From the NCBI GenBank assembly GCA_028697875.1, contig JAQVEQ010000075.1:1-12574 (forward strand): a stretch of 12,574 nt of DNA. The letters run 5' to 3'. Positions 6,156 through 12,574 of the stretch are shown one piece after another. The DNA is from Novosphingobium sp. GTDB taxonomy: Bacteria; Pseudomonadota; Alphaproteobacteria; Sphingomonadales; Sphingomonadaceae. Numbering within the stretch: position 1 is the stretch's first letter; the number at the start of each line of letters is the position of its first letter. The notes under the pieces were generated by a model that searched no databases, had not been told where the DNA came from, and worked only from the letters and a program-made list of their open reading frames with translations. Position numbers and translations under genes: made by a program.

Positions 6156-6527
6156 TTACTTCGGACGCTTCGCGCCGTACTTCGAACGGCTCTGCTTGCG
6201 GTCCTTGACGCCCTGGGTGTCGAGCACGCCGCGCAGCACGTGGTAGCGCACGCCCGGAAGGTCGCGCACACGGCCGCCGCGGATCAGGACCACGGAGTGT
6301 TCCTGCAGGTTGTGGCCTTCGCCCGGAATGTAGGAGATGACTTCGCGCTGGTTGGTCAGGCGGACCTTGGCGACCTTGCGCAGAGCGGAGTTCGGCTTCT
6401 TCGGCGTCGTGGTGTAGACGCGAGTGCAGACGCCGCGCTTCTGCGGGTTCTGCTCCATCGCAGGGACCTTGCTCTTGGCCTTCTGCGGCACGCGGCCCTT
6501 GCGGACCAGCTGGTTGATCGTGGGCAT
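6156..6527 (-). CDS. rpsL: 30S ribosomal protein S12
   Basis: 123 residues (E. coli 124), aligning with E. coli S12 without gaps through the decoding-centre region. S12 shapes the A-site decoding centre and translational accuracy. TTTPKKPNSALRKVAKVRLT (39-58) keeps Lys43 and Lys44, the classic streptomycin-resistance positions. GEGHNLQEHSVVLIRGGRV (69-87) is followed by Arg88 where E. coli has Lys; Asp89, the RimO methylthiolation site, is conserved. Arg88 is encoded by CGC at 6266-6264. The start MPTINQLVRKGR has GGTGAAGG at 6534-6541, with AAGG 6 nt before the ATG. It is the first gene of the str cluster on the minus strand, so the main str promoter should lie in the 375-nt gap upstream. 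Confidence 0.99.
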   Translation of the reverse strand: MPTINQLVRKGRVPQKAKSKVPAMEQNPQKRGVCTRVYTTTPKKPNSALRKVAKVRLTNQREVISYIPGEGHNLQEHSVVLIRGGRVRDLPGVRYHVLRGVLDTQGVKDRKQSRSKYGAKRPK

Positions 6528-6902
6528 TGAATACCTTCACCTAGTTGGTGGCACTGCAACCGGGTGAAGAGAGTGGCTGCGTACGAAAACCGCTCGTGCC
6601 GGGCCTGTCGAAATACGAACGGGCTGCACCGGGTATCGTACGAACCGAATCGCTCCACCCGGCATGGTACCGGGTTACTTTGCCGGCCGCCCCGGAAACG
6701 GGACAAAACCGCCAATGTTCAGCTCTATGTAGCCGCAGCCTCGGGATAGCCCTGCCCACGGTTGCGCGGGCCTTTAGGGGGATTTGGGGGCGAGATCAAG
6801 GAAAATGGGGCACTGCGCGGCCTCCATGACCGCCTCTCCGATTGCCCAGGACAGAGGTTCGCTTCACGGATCGCATGCCGCGCAGGAAGCCCGCCGATGC
6901 CC
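6528..6902 (-). promoter_or_regulatory. rpsL upstream region, presumed str operon promoter and leader
   Basis: This 375-nt gap between the ABC-F stop and rpsL has no supportable gene. A weak promoter candidate on the minus strand is TTGATC (6794-6799), a 17-nt spacer, then TAAAGG (6771-6776); its -10 box is poor. If real, the rpsL leader would be about 235 nt. Within that leader lie a perfect 6-bp hairpin ACCCGG/CCGGGT (6657-6675), a CCCG/CGGG hairpin near 6690-6703, three copies of ACCGGGT on the plus strand (6559-6565, 6628-6634, 6669-6675) and three of TACGAA (6582-6587, 6614-6619, 6639-6644). An 8-bp inverted repeat, TGCGCGGC/GCCGCGCA (6814-6821 with 6877-6884), lies between the ABC-F stop and the candidate promoter and could help end ABC-F transcription, as ATTTT follows it. 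That promoter activity exists somewhere here is likely; the exact boxes are uncertain. Confidence 0.4.
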
Positions 6903-8780
6903 CTAGGCGGTGATCCCGTCCAGCGCCTCGCTCGCTTCGAGCCAGGCGGCTTCGGCTGCGGCGATCCCCTTCTCCACATCGGCCCGGCGCTTCATCAAGT
7001 CGGTCATTGTCAGCTTGGCCAAGGCGGCATCGGCCGAGGCCGGATCGAACATCGCCTGGTCGATGGCGCTGCGCATCCTGGTCAGCTTTTCCATCTCCGC
7101 TTCGCTCGCCTGCACGCGCTTGCGCAAGGCCTTGCCCTTTTCGCGGGCATCGGCAGCGGCCTTGCGCTGATCCTTCCTGCTGACGGCCGGGGCGCTTCCG
7201 TCCTTGCGCGGCGGAGCGGGATCCTTCGCCAGCACGAAGGCGATGTAATCGTCGATCGAACCGTCGAATTCCCTGGCCTTGCCGCCGTCGACCAGGACCA
7301 GGCGGTCTGCGGTCATTTCCAGCATGTGCCGGTCGTGACTGACGATGACCATCGCGCCCGTATATTCGTTCAGCGCCTGGATCAGCGCTTCTCGCGCATC
7401 GACGTCGAGGTGGTTGGTCGGTTCGTCCAGGATCAGCATGTGCGGAGCATCCCGCGTGATCAGCGCCAGGGCCAGCCGCGCCCGTTCGCCGCCGGAAAGC
7501 TTCTCGACCTGAGTAGTCGCCTTGTCGCCGGAAAAGCCGAACCGGCCAAGCTGGGCCCGCACCGCCGAGGGCGAAGCGCCTTGCATCAACTGGGTCATGT
7601 GCTGGAGCGGCGTTTCCGACCGGTCCAGTTCTTCCACCTGATACTGCGTGAAATAGCCGACCCGCATCCTGGCGCTTGCGTGCATCGCACCGTCCATCGG
7701 CTGCAACTGCGCCGCAAGCAGGCGAGCCAGTGTCGTCTTGCCGTTGCCATTGCGCCCCAGCAGCGCGATGCGGTCGTCGGGGTCGATCCGCAGGTTGAGA
7801 CGGCTCAGGACCGGCACTTCCCCGTACCCGACCGCTGCGAGATCGAGCGTAATCAGCGGCGGACGCAACGCATCGGGGTCCGGGAAGTCGAAGCTCAACG
7901 AAGGATCGTCGATCAGTTCGGCGATCGGCTGCAACCGGGCCAGCGCCTTCGCGCGCGACTGCGCCTGCTTGGCCGTCGACGCCCGCGCGGAATTGCGGGC
8001 GATATAGTCCTGCAGCCGTTCCCGTTCCGCCTGCTGCTTCGCACGGGCGGAGGCGATCTGCGCCTGCCGTTCGGCACGCTGCCGTTCGAACGCGTCGTAA
8101 CCGCCGGGATAGAGCGTCAGCATCCCCCCCGACAAGTGCAGGATGTGATCGACGACGTTGTTGAGGAAATCGCGTTCGTGGCTGACCAGGAGGATGGTTG
8201 CCGGATAGGATTTGAGGAAATCCTCCAGCCAAAGCACCGCTTCGAGATCGAGGTGGTTCGACGGTTCGTCGAGCAGCAGGAGATCGGGCTGCGAGAACAG
8301 CAGGGCTGCCAGGGCCACCCGCATCCGCCAGCCGCCGGAAAAGCTGTCCAGGGGGCGGTGTTGCGCGTCCTCGTCGAAACCGAGGCCGGCAAGGATGCGC
8401 GCCGCGCGCGACGGTGCGGAATGCGCGTCGATCGCCAGCAGGCGCTCATGAATTTCGGCCAGCCTGTGCGGTTCGGTGCAGGTTTCGCTTTCCGCCGTCA
8501 GGGCCGCCCGCTCGACATCGGCGGCAAGCACGGTTTCGAACGGGGTCGCATCTCCGCCGGGCGCTTCTTGCGCGATGTACCCGAGACGGGTCCCCCGCGG
8601 CATGCTGACATCGCCGGCATCGGCTTCCAGCAGCCCGGTCATGACCCGGATAAGCGTCGATTTGCCCGCGCCATTGCGCCCGACCAGACCGATGCGCCCG
8701 CCGGGCGGCAACTTCGCGGTTGCGTCCTGGATGATCGCACGGCCACCGAGGCGCACACTAATGCCGTTCAGGTTGAGCAT
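6903..8780 (-). CDS. ABC-F family ATPase, YheS-like translation factor
   Basis: 625 residues with two ABC domains and no membrane segments, which marks the ABC-F class of ribosome-associated ATPases. First domain: Walker A GRNGAGKS (34-41), signature FSGGW (147-151), Walker B LLLLDEP (167-173) with catalytic Glu172, and switch SHERD (200-204). Then comes a charged linker (about 225-300, with AKQAQSRAKALARL at 270-283), which in this class reaches the P-site tRNA. Second domain: GRNGNGKT (342-349), LSGGE (428-432), ILDEPTNHLD (450-459) with Glu453, and SHDRH (481-485). The C-terminal tail (about 533-625) is a predicted coiled coil ending in WLEASEAL, close in form to E. coli YheS (637 residues). 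YheS has been linked to relief of nascent-chain stalling. The start ATG lacks a strong ribosome site. It is encoded just upstream of the str operon on the same strand. Another ABC-F subfamily (Uup) is less likely. Confidence 0.93.
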   Translation of the reverse strand: MLNLNGISVRLGGRAIIQDATAKLPPGGRIGLVGRNGAGKSTLIRVMTGLLEADAGDVSMPRGTRLGYIAQEAPGGDATPFETVLAADVERAALTAESETCTEPHRLAEIHERLLAIDAHSAPSRAARILAGLGFDEDAQHRPLDSFSGGWRMRVALAALLFSQPDLLLLDEPSNHLDLEAVLWLEDFLKSYPATILLVSHERDFLNNVVDHILHLSGGMLTLYPGGYDAFERQRAERQAQIASARAKQQAERERLQDYIARNSARASTAKQAQSRAKALARLQPIAELIDDPSLSFDFPDPDALRPPLITLDLAAVGYGEVPVLSRLNLRIDPDDRIALLGRNGNGKTTLARLLAAQLQPMDGAMHASARMRVGYFTQYQVEELDRSETPLQHMTQLMQGASPSAVRAQLGRFGFSGDKATTQVEKLSGGERARLALALITRDAPHMLILDEPTNHLDVDAREALIQALNEYTGAMVIVSHDRHMLEMTADRLVLVDGGKAREFDGSIDDYIAFVLAKDPAPPRKDGSAPAVSRKDQRKAAADAREKGKALRKRVQASEAEMEKLTRMRSAIDQAMFDPASADAALAKLTMTDLMKRRADVEKGIAAAEAAWLEASEALDGITA

Positions 8781-9008
8781 GGCGCGCGCCTAGCAGCAGT
8801 GGCGCCCAATCGGAAGGGAAGTGTCGGCCCGGCCGCCCGGCGGATGCCCCCTTCCCCGCACGGAACGCAGGAAAGCAGGGGATTACGGCGGTTTACCTAG
8901 CCGTAAGGACAATTTCGCAAGCGCCGCGAAACACAAAATTTACCCGATAGATTAATTCTCAATAGCGAACTCTCGGGTATCAAGGAACCGTAGTTTAGCG
9001 GGGTTGCA
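8781..9008. promoter_or_regulatory. Divergent region between the ABC-F and PilZ genes
   Basis: This 228-nt region separates the minus-strand ABC-F gene from the plus-strand PilZ gene, so it should hold two promoters. No confident -35/-10 pair could be fixed on either strand. An AT-rich stretch (8931-8970) inside otherwise GC-rich DNA is the likeliest promoter zone. Three perfect dyads lie in a row at 8883-8979 and are listed separately. The ABC-F-proximal part (8781-8880) is GC-rich and shows nothing specific. Confidence 0.5.
8883..8979. repeat. Three consecutive inverted repeats, candidate operators
   Basis: Dyad 1: TTACGGC (8883-8889) and GCCGTAA (8900-8906), a perfect 7 bp with a 10-nt spacer. 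Dyad 2: TTTCGC (8913-8918) and GCGAAA (8926-8931), a perfect 6 bp with a 7-nt spacer. Dyad 3: TACCCGA (8941-8947) and TCGGGTA (8973-8979), a perfect 7 bp with half-sites 32 bp apart centre to centre, about three helical turns. They may be protein-binding sites or RNA hairpins in the leader of either gene. The regulator is unknown. Confidence 0.45.
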
Positions 9009-9635
9009 ATGACGTATTTACAAAAGGAAATTTCGTTTCAGACTGGACAACCCCCGGATCGCCGTGGCGGATCGCGGACAAAATCCATCTATCGTCCGGC
9101 CCTGATCGAAACGGATGGCTTCGCCGGCTTCTGCCTGATCCGCAACCTTTCGTCAGGCGGGCTGATGGGGAAAGTCTACGCCCACTTTTCCCCGAACCGC
9201 TCCATCAGGGTGATGTTCAATTCGCAGATCGCGGTCACCGGCACGATCGTCTGGTCGAAGGAAAGCCAGATCGGCGTCCAGTTCGACAACGAGATCGACA
9301 TGGAACAGCTGCTGCACGATCTCGGCAACTCCCACATCGGCAACAAGGTCAACCGGGCACCCCGCCTGGAGGTCGAATGCGCCGGCGAGATCGAAACCAA
9401 GACCCAGCGGCTGCCGATGACGCTGCAGGACATTTCCCAGCGCGGCATCAAGGCGAAAGTTTCCTCGGTGTGGCCGGGCGACGAGGTCGTGGTCCGGCTC
9501 GACGGCATCGAGGCCCGCAAGGCGACGGTCCGCTGGGTGCAGAACGGCTCGGCCGGATTGAATTTCCTGACCCCTCTCGGCTTCGAGGAACTGGCCGAGT
9601 GGGTCATCCGCAGGCAGCAGGCGCGCATACCCTGA
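9009..9635 (+). CDS. Tandem PilZ-domain protein, probable c-di-GMP effector
   Basis: 208 residues, soluble, with no signal peptide. Two PilZ-like units are visible. The first has the c-di-GMP binding pair RxxxR (Arg19-Arg23, in DRRGGSR) and NxSxxG (NLSSGG, 46-51), then the closing strand pattern VWSKESQIGVQF (81-92). The second has DxSxxG (DISQRG, 141-146) and VRWVQNGSAGLNF (174-186), but its arginines are spaced RAPR (116-119) rather than RxxxR, so ligand binding by this unit is doubtful. PilZ proteins bind c-di-GMP and pass the signal to motility, exopolysaccharide or other targets; the target is not visible here. The ATG at 9009 has only a weak GCGGGG-type ribosome site, and there is no better nearby start. 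A diguanylate cyclase follows 136 nt downstream on the same strand. Confidence 0.88.
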   Translation: MTYLQKEISFQTGQPPDRRGGSRTKSIYRPALIETDGFAGFCLIRNLSSGGLMGKVYAHFSPNRSIRVMFNSQIAVTGTIVWSKESQIGVQFDNEIDMEQLLHDLGNSHIGNKVNRAPRLEVECAGEIETKTQRLPMTLQDISQRGIKAKVSSVWPGDEVVVRLDGIEARKATVRWVQNGSAGLNFLTPLGFEELAEWVIRRQQARIP

Positions 9636-9684
9636 ACGCATTCCCCCCCGGGGATGCGCGCCCTGCCTGCCCTGCACACCCCCA

Positions 9685-9701
9685 CGCCCGGCTTCCGGGC
9701 G
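9685..9701 (+). other. GC-rich hairpin after the PilZ gene
   Basis: CGCCCGG (9685-9691) and CCGGGCG (9695-9701) form a perfect 7-bp stem with a 3-nt loop, 50 nt after the PilZ stop. A second, imperfect hairpin (9638-9657) begins right after the stop. Neither has a T tract, so these are weak terminator candidates at best; they may separate expression of the PilZ gene and the cyclase gene. No promoter boxes for the cyclase could be fixed between 9702 and 9771. Confidence 0.35.
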
Positions 9702-9771
9702 AGAGGTTCGGTCGGCCTTTCACCCTGCCGATTTAACCGGAAATTAGCATCGTGCCCGCTAGCGTGCAGCG

Positions 9772-10830
9772 ATGTGGAAAAAACCAGCATCCGAACGGCG
9801 CTCGTCCATCGGCGCAGCGCTTGCTTCGAAGCTGACTTTTCCCATCAGCATGGCGCGTTCCAGGGCCTGGGCCATCACGATTCTGGGTCTTTGCATCGTC
9901 GGGGTATCCGACGTCCTCTCGGGTCAGGCGGTATGGTTCGGCCCGGCCTACCTGATGATTATCGGCTTTGCGGCATGGTCGCTCGGGTGGCGCGAGGCGG
10001 TGGGAACGGGCCTGACGTGCCTGGCCATCACACTGCCCGCCAACGGCTTCGCCCTCTATCCCTATGGCGCCGGCGTGGCTTTGTGGAATCTGACGGTACG
10101 CGTACTTGCCGTGCTGGTCATCATCGCCCTGCTCGATAATGCCCGCAAGCTGTGCGAGCGGCAGTGGCTCCTCGCCCGCACCGATCCATTGACCGGCGCT
10201 CTCAACCGGCAGGCCTTCTTCGAACTGGCCGACAGCATCCCCTATTCGGAAACCTGGTGCGTCCTGGTCTATGCCGATCTCGACGGATTGAAGAGGCTCA
10301 ACGACCACGAAGGCCACGCCAGGGGCGACCACGGTCTGAAAGCCTATTCCACGCATGTGAAAAAGCTGATCCGCAAGGACGACGTTTTCGCCCGCATCGG
10401 CGGCGACGAGTTTCTCGTCTACCTGGCCGTCAGGGACGAGGCTGCCGGGAAAACTGTCGCAACAAGACTCCATCAGGGCATGAACGAGGCGACGGCGAAG
10501 ATATCGGCCAAGCTGCGGTGCAGTATCGGCGCCCTGATACTGGCCCCCGGCCCTCGGACGATCGGCCGGGAGCTGCGCATCGCGGACGAGCTGATGTACG
10601 AGGCAAAGGGCGTCGGCGCTTCGCTGCGCGTGGCGACGGTTCGCGATTGCCGCGGCACTCTCTACGTTTCGCCGGACTGGTCGCTCTCCCGCTCCTTCGG
10701 CAAGGACGAGACCCGCGAGGAGACTGAGCCGGAGGAAAGCCCCATCGCCGCGCTGTACGAGCGTGAAGCGGGCCTGCCCCCGCCTTCCGGCGAAGCACGC
10801 GACGAACCGACGGGACAGGTCGCCGCGTAA
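9772..10830 (+). CDS. Membrane-anchored diguanylate cyclase (GGDEF)
   Basis: 352 residues. It makes c-di-GMP from two GTP. About four hydrophobic segments (near 34-51, 55-73, 75-95 and 105-122) form an N-terminal membrane sensor that I cannot assign to a named MASE family. The GGDEF domain follows: DPLTGALNR (138-146), DLDGLKRLND (169-178, metal and guanine site), GGDEF (210-214, intact active site) and ADELMYEAKGVG (271-282). An inhibitory I-site RxxD (Arg201-Asp204) lies five residues before GGDEF, as in PleD, so feedback inhibition is expected. There is no EAL domain, so it should synthesise and not degrade. The last 55 or so residues are polar, acidic and proline-rich, beyond the usual domain end. 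The start ATG has a weak ribosome site. It lies downstream of the PilZ gene and converges with the next gene, 15 nt away. Confidence 0.93.
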   Translation: MWKKPASERRSSIGAALASKLTFPISMARSRAWAITILGLCIVGVSDVLSGQAVWFGPAYLMIIGFAAWSLGWREAVGTGLTCLAITLPANGFALYPYGAGVALWNLTVRVLAVLVIIALLDNARKLCERQWLLARTDPLTGALNRQAFFELADSIPYSETWCVLVYADLDGLKRLNDHEGHARGDHGLKAYSTHVKKLIRKDDVFARIGGDEFLVYLAVRDEAAGKTVATRLHQGMNEATAKISAKLRCSIGALILAPGPRTIGRELRIADELMYEAKGVGASLRVATVRDCRGTLYVSPDWSLSRSFGKDETREETEPEESPIAALYEREAGLPPPSGEARDEPTGQVAA

Positions 10831-10845
10831 ACGCCCCGTGCGGAC

Positions 10846-12477
10846 TTACGGCTTGCCCGCGGCGTCCTCCGCAGCGATCCAGGCGAAGACCATCGACGGC
10901 CCGATCGTCGCGCCCGCGCCGGGATAAGTGCGGCCCATGACCGGGGCGGCGCAATTGCCCGCCGCATAAAGCCCTTCGATCACGCTGCCGTCGCCACGCA
11001 ACACGCGGGCGCGTTCGTCCGCCATGAGCCCGCCCTTGGTGCTGAGGTCGCCGGGCCAGAACTTCACGGCATAGAACGGCGCCTTGTCGAGCGGGCCGAA
11101 CGACGGGTTCGGCTTGTTGGTGGGATCGCCGTAGTAATGGTCGTAGACGTTGCCGCCACGGTTGAAATCCTCGTCCACGCCGGTCTTCGCCATGGCGTTG
11201 ACGCGTTCCACCGTGCGGACCAGCCCCGCCGGGTCGATGCCGCAGCTGGCGGCCAGTTCTTCCAGCGTCTCCCCTTTCACGAAGAAGCCGTTTTCGAGGT
11301 AAGGCTTGACCACGCGCGGCGGGATCGAGCCGAAGAAGTAACGGTTGCGGTAACGGCTGTCGAAGACCAGCCAGCTCGGCACGGCGGGAACCTCCTTGTC
11401 GCGGGCAAGCTGCGCCAAGCCGAGATCGACGTAGGATTCGGCCTCGTTGGCATAGCGCTGCCCCGCGTGATCGACGATGATCGAACCCGGCAAGGTCCGG
11501 TCCCAGATGCTGGCGTTGACCGTTCCGTCGGGCGAGATCGAAACCGGGAACCAGGTCGCCGCATCCATCAGCGCCAGCTCCGCCCCGATGCCGGCGCCGA
11601 TCTTCTGTGCATCGCCCGTGTCGTCGGGGCTGGCCGGGCTCCATTCCCCGGTCACGCCCTGCAACGGCATGCGGTATTCCGCGTCCTTCGCGAAGCCCCC
11701 CGCGGCCAGCAGCACGCCGCGCGGGGCCGCGATCTGTTCTTCCCCGCCGTTCTTGCCGGCAACAACACCGGTGACCCGGCCCGCCTCGTCCTGCACCAGC
11801 GAATGCAACGGTGTGTCCAGCCGGACCGGAATACCGAGCTTCTGCACGATCATCATCAGCTGGGCGACAAGCGTCGTCCCGACCGAGAGCGGCACCCTGC
11901 CGGTCAAACGGAAGGCCAGCGTCTTGCCCAGGATCGACATCAGCGTCGCGAACGACTTGAGCGACAGGAAGGCCGTCGGGATCTGCGGTGCGGCATCGGT
12001 GTTGACCGCCACCGGCGGCAGCTTGGACTGGCGCATCGTCGCCAGCCATGGACCGATCCGTTTGCCGTCGAACGTTTCGCCTTCCAGCGTGCGGCCGACC
12101 TTCGCCCCGGGCAGGTCCGGGTAATAGTCGGGATAGCGCGGCGCACGGCGCCAGGCGAAGCCCTGGTCCGCCAGCCCCTGCACCATTTTCGGACCGGCTG
12201 TCAGATAGGCCAGCTTGCGCTCGCGGCTGCTCGCCGGACCGACATCGCCGATACACGCCTCGAGGTATTCCAGCGCCTCGTCCAGCGAATCCGGCACCCC
12301 GTCGCGCCGCATCAGGGGGTTATCCGGGATCCATACCCCGCCCCCCGAAAGCGCGCTTGTCCCGCCCCAGACGGACGCCTTTTCGATGATGACGGGATTG
12401 AGCCCGGCCAGCTTGGCGGCAATGGCCCCGGCCAGGCCGCCAGCACCCGAACCGACGACGACGAAATCGATAGACAT
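10846..12477 (-). CDS. FAD-dependent dehydrogenase, 3-ketosteroid delta1-dehydrogenase family
   Basis: 543 residues. The N-terminal dinucleotide fold shows VVVGSGAGG (6-14, GxGxxG) with acidic Glu32 closing the first beta-alpha-beta unit, then GGTSALSGGGVWIPDNP (38-54), typical of this family. The C-terminal FAD motif is LYAAGNCAAPVMGRTYPGAG (503-522), followed by ATIGPSM. Tyr518 and Gly522 have the same four-residue spacing as catalytic Tyr487 and Gly491 of Rhodococcus KstD1. Tyr118/119 (RYPDYYP) and Tyr349 (NEAESY) are candidates for its Tyr119 and Tyr318. Family members remove hydrogens from C1 and C2 of 3-ketosteroids; the true substrate is not proven, and another 3-keto ring compound is possible. 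No other steroid gene is visible. The ATG at 12477 is the natural start of the fold; its ribosome site is weak. The 3' end converges with the cyclase gene. Confidence 0.9.
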   Translation of the reverse strand: MSIDFVVVGSGAGGLAGAIAAKLAGLNPVIIEKASVWGGTSALSGGGVWIPDNPLMRRDGVPDSLDEALEYLEACIGDVGPASSRERKLAYLTAGPKMVQGLADQGFAWRRAPRYPDYYPDLPGAKVGRTLEGETFDGKRIGPWLATMRQSKLPPVAVNTDAAPQIPTAFLSLKSFATLMSILGKTLAFRLTGRVPLSVGTTLVAQLMMIVQKLGIPVRLDTPLHSLVQDEAGRVTGVVAGKNGGEEQIAAPRGVLLAAGGFAKDAEYRMPLQGVTGEWSPASPDDTGDAQKIGAGIGAELALMDAATWFPVSISPDGTVNASIWDRTLPGSIIVDHAGQRYANEAESYVDLGLAQLARDKEVPAVPSWLVFDSRYRNRYFFGSIPPRVVKPYLENGFFVKGETLEELAASCGIDPAGLVRTVERVNAMAKTGVDEDFNRGGNVYDHYYGDPTNKPNPSFGPLDKAPFYAVKFWPGDLSTKGGLMADERARVLRGDGSVIEGLYAAGNCAAPVMGRTYPGAGATIGPSMVFAWIAAEDAAGKP

Positions 12478-12531
12478 GAAGCTGGAGTTTCCCCTCTCGC
12501 CGAAATGCGAATGACCCTAAAAACGAACGGT

Positions 12532-12560
12532 CTTGTATGGGTGTCTTTCCCGCGGTTCAA
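12532..12560 (-). promoter_or_regulatory. Candidate sigma-70 promoter for the FAD dehydrogenase
   Basis: On the minus strand TTGAAC (12560-12555) is followed by a 17-nt spacer and TACAAG (12537-12532), each matching the consensus at 4 of 6 positions with ideal spacing. Transcription would start near 12525, giving a leader of about 48 nt. An imperfect dyad ACCGTTCGTT lies around the expected start (about 12524-12533) and could be an operator, though only 6 of 10 positions are symmetric. Confidence 0.4.
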
Positions 12561-12574
12561 GAGCGGCCCGCCGC

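Noticed and set aside
6762..8900. Plus-strand open frame (712 codons) antisense to the ABC-F gene
   Set aside because: It covers an unmistakable ABC-F gene, has no recognisable domain, and is explained by codon bias in GC-rich DNA.
10831..10845. Bidirectional terminator between the converging cyclase and dehydrogenase genes
   Set aside because: Only 15 nt separate the stop codons and no stem longer than about 4 bp or T tract is visible there.
10430..12256. Minus-strand open frame (608 codons) overlapping the FAD dehydrogenase and the cyclase
   Set aside because: It runs in another frame through two genes with clear catalytic motifs; its Arg/Gly/Ala-rich product resembles no family.
1..12574. 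CRISPR arrays, insertion sequences, tRNA or rRNA genes, attachment sites
   Set aside because: No regularly spaced repeats, transposase or integrase motifs, terminal inverted repeats or tRNA-like cloverleaf sequence were seen in reading the window.

Overview
The window looks like a chromosomal segment of a high-GC alphaproteobacterium, most likely a sphingomonad (Sphingomonadaceae/Erythrobacteraceae). The evidence is the form of the ribosomal and elongation-factor proteins (391-residue EF-Tu, 156-residue S7, L3 with a long acidic alanine-rich tail), the GC-rich codon use, and a 3-ketosteroid-dehydrogenase-type flavoprotein nearby. The assignment was made by eye, without a database search.

Layout. 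Positions 1-6527 (minus strand, so read right to left) hold the classic str/S10 block: rpsL, rpsG, fusA, tuf, rpsJ, rplC, rplD and the first 17 codons of rplW. It encodes ribosomal proteins S12, S7, S10, L3, L4 and L23 plus elongation factors EF-G and EF-Tu. The genes are close together, but four gaps hold strong RNA hairpins on the transcribed strand: fusA-rpsG, fusA-tuf, tuf-rpsJ (two terminator-like hairpins in a row) and, most strikingly, the 291-nt rpsJ-rplC spacer. That spacer is far longer than is needed between two S10-operon genes. It is almost filled by short hairpins and holds three copies of a 13-nt motif with a CCTCC (anti-Shine-Dalgarno-like) core.

Upstream of rpsL, after a 375-nt gap, lies an ABC-F ATPase of the YheS type on the same strand (6903-8780), another translation-associated protein. 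A 228-nt divergent intergenic region with three consecutive dyads separates it from a plus-strand pair: a tandem PilZ protein (9009-9635) and a membrane diguanylate cyclase with intact active and inhibitory sites (9772-10830). Together these look like a small c-di-GMP signalling module. The cyclase converges with a minus-strand FAD protein of the 3-ketosteroid delta1-dehydrogenase family (10846-12477), which has a plausible promoter at 12532-12560.

No mobile element, CRISPR array, tRNA or rRNA was seen. The protein-coding content is largely ordinary. The best leads are the structured rpsJ-rplC spacer, the natural Arg at S12 position 88 (a known streptomycin-resistance position), the dyads between the ABC-F and PilZ genes, and the PilZ/cyclase pair.
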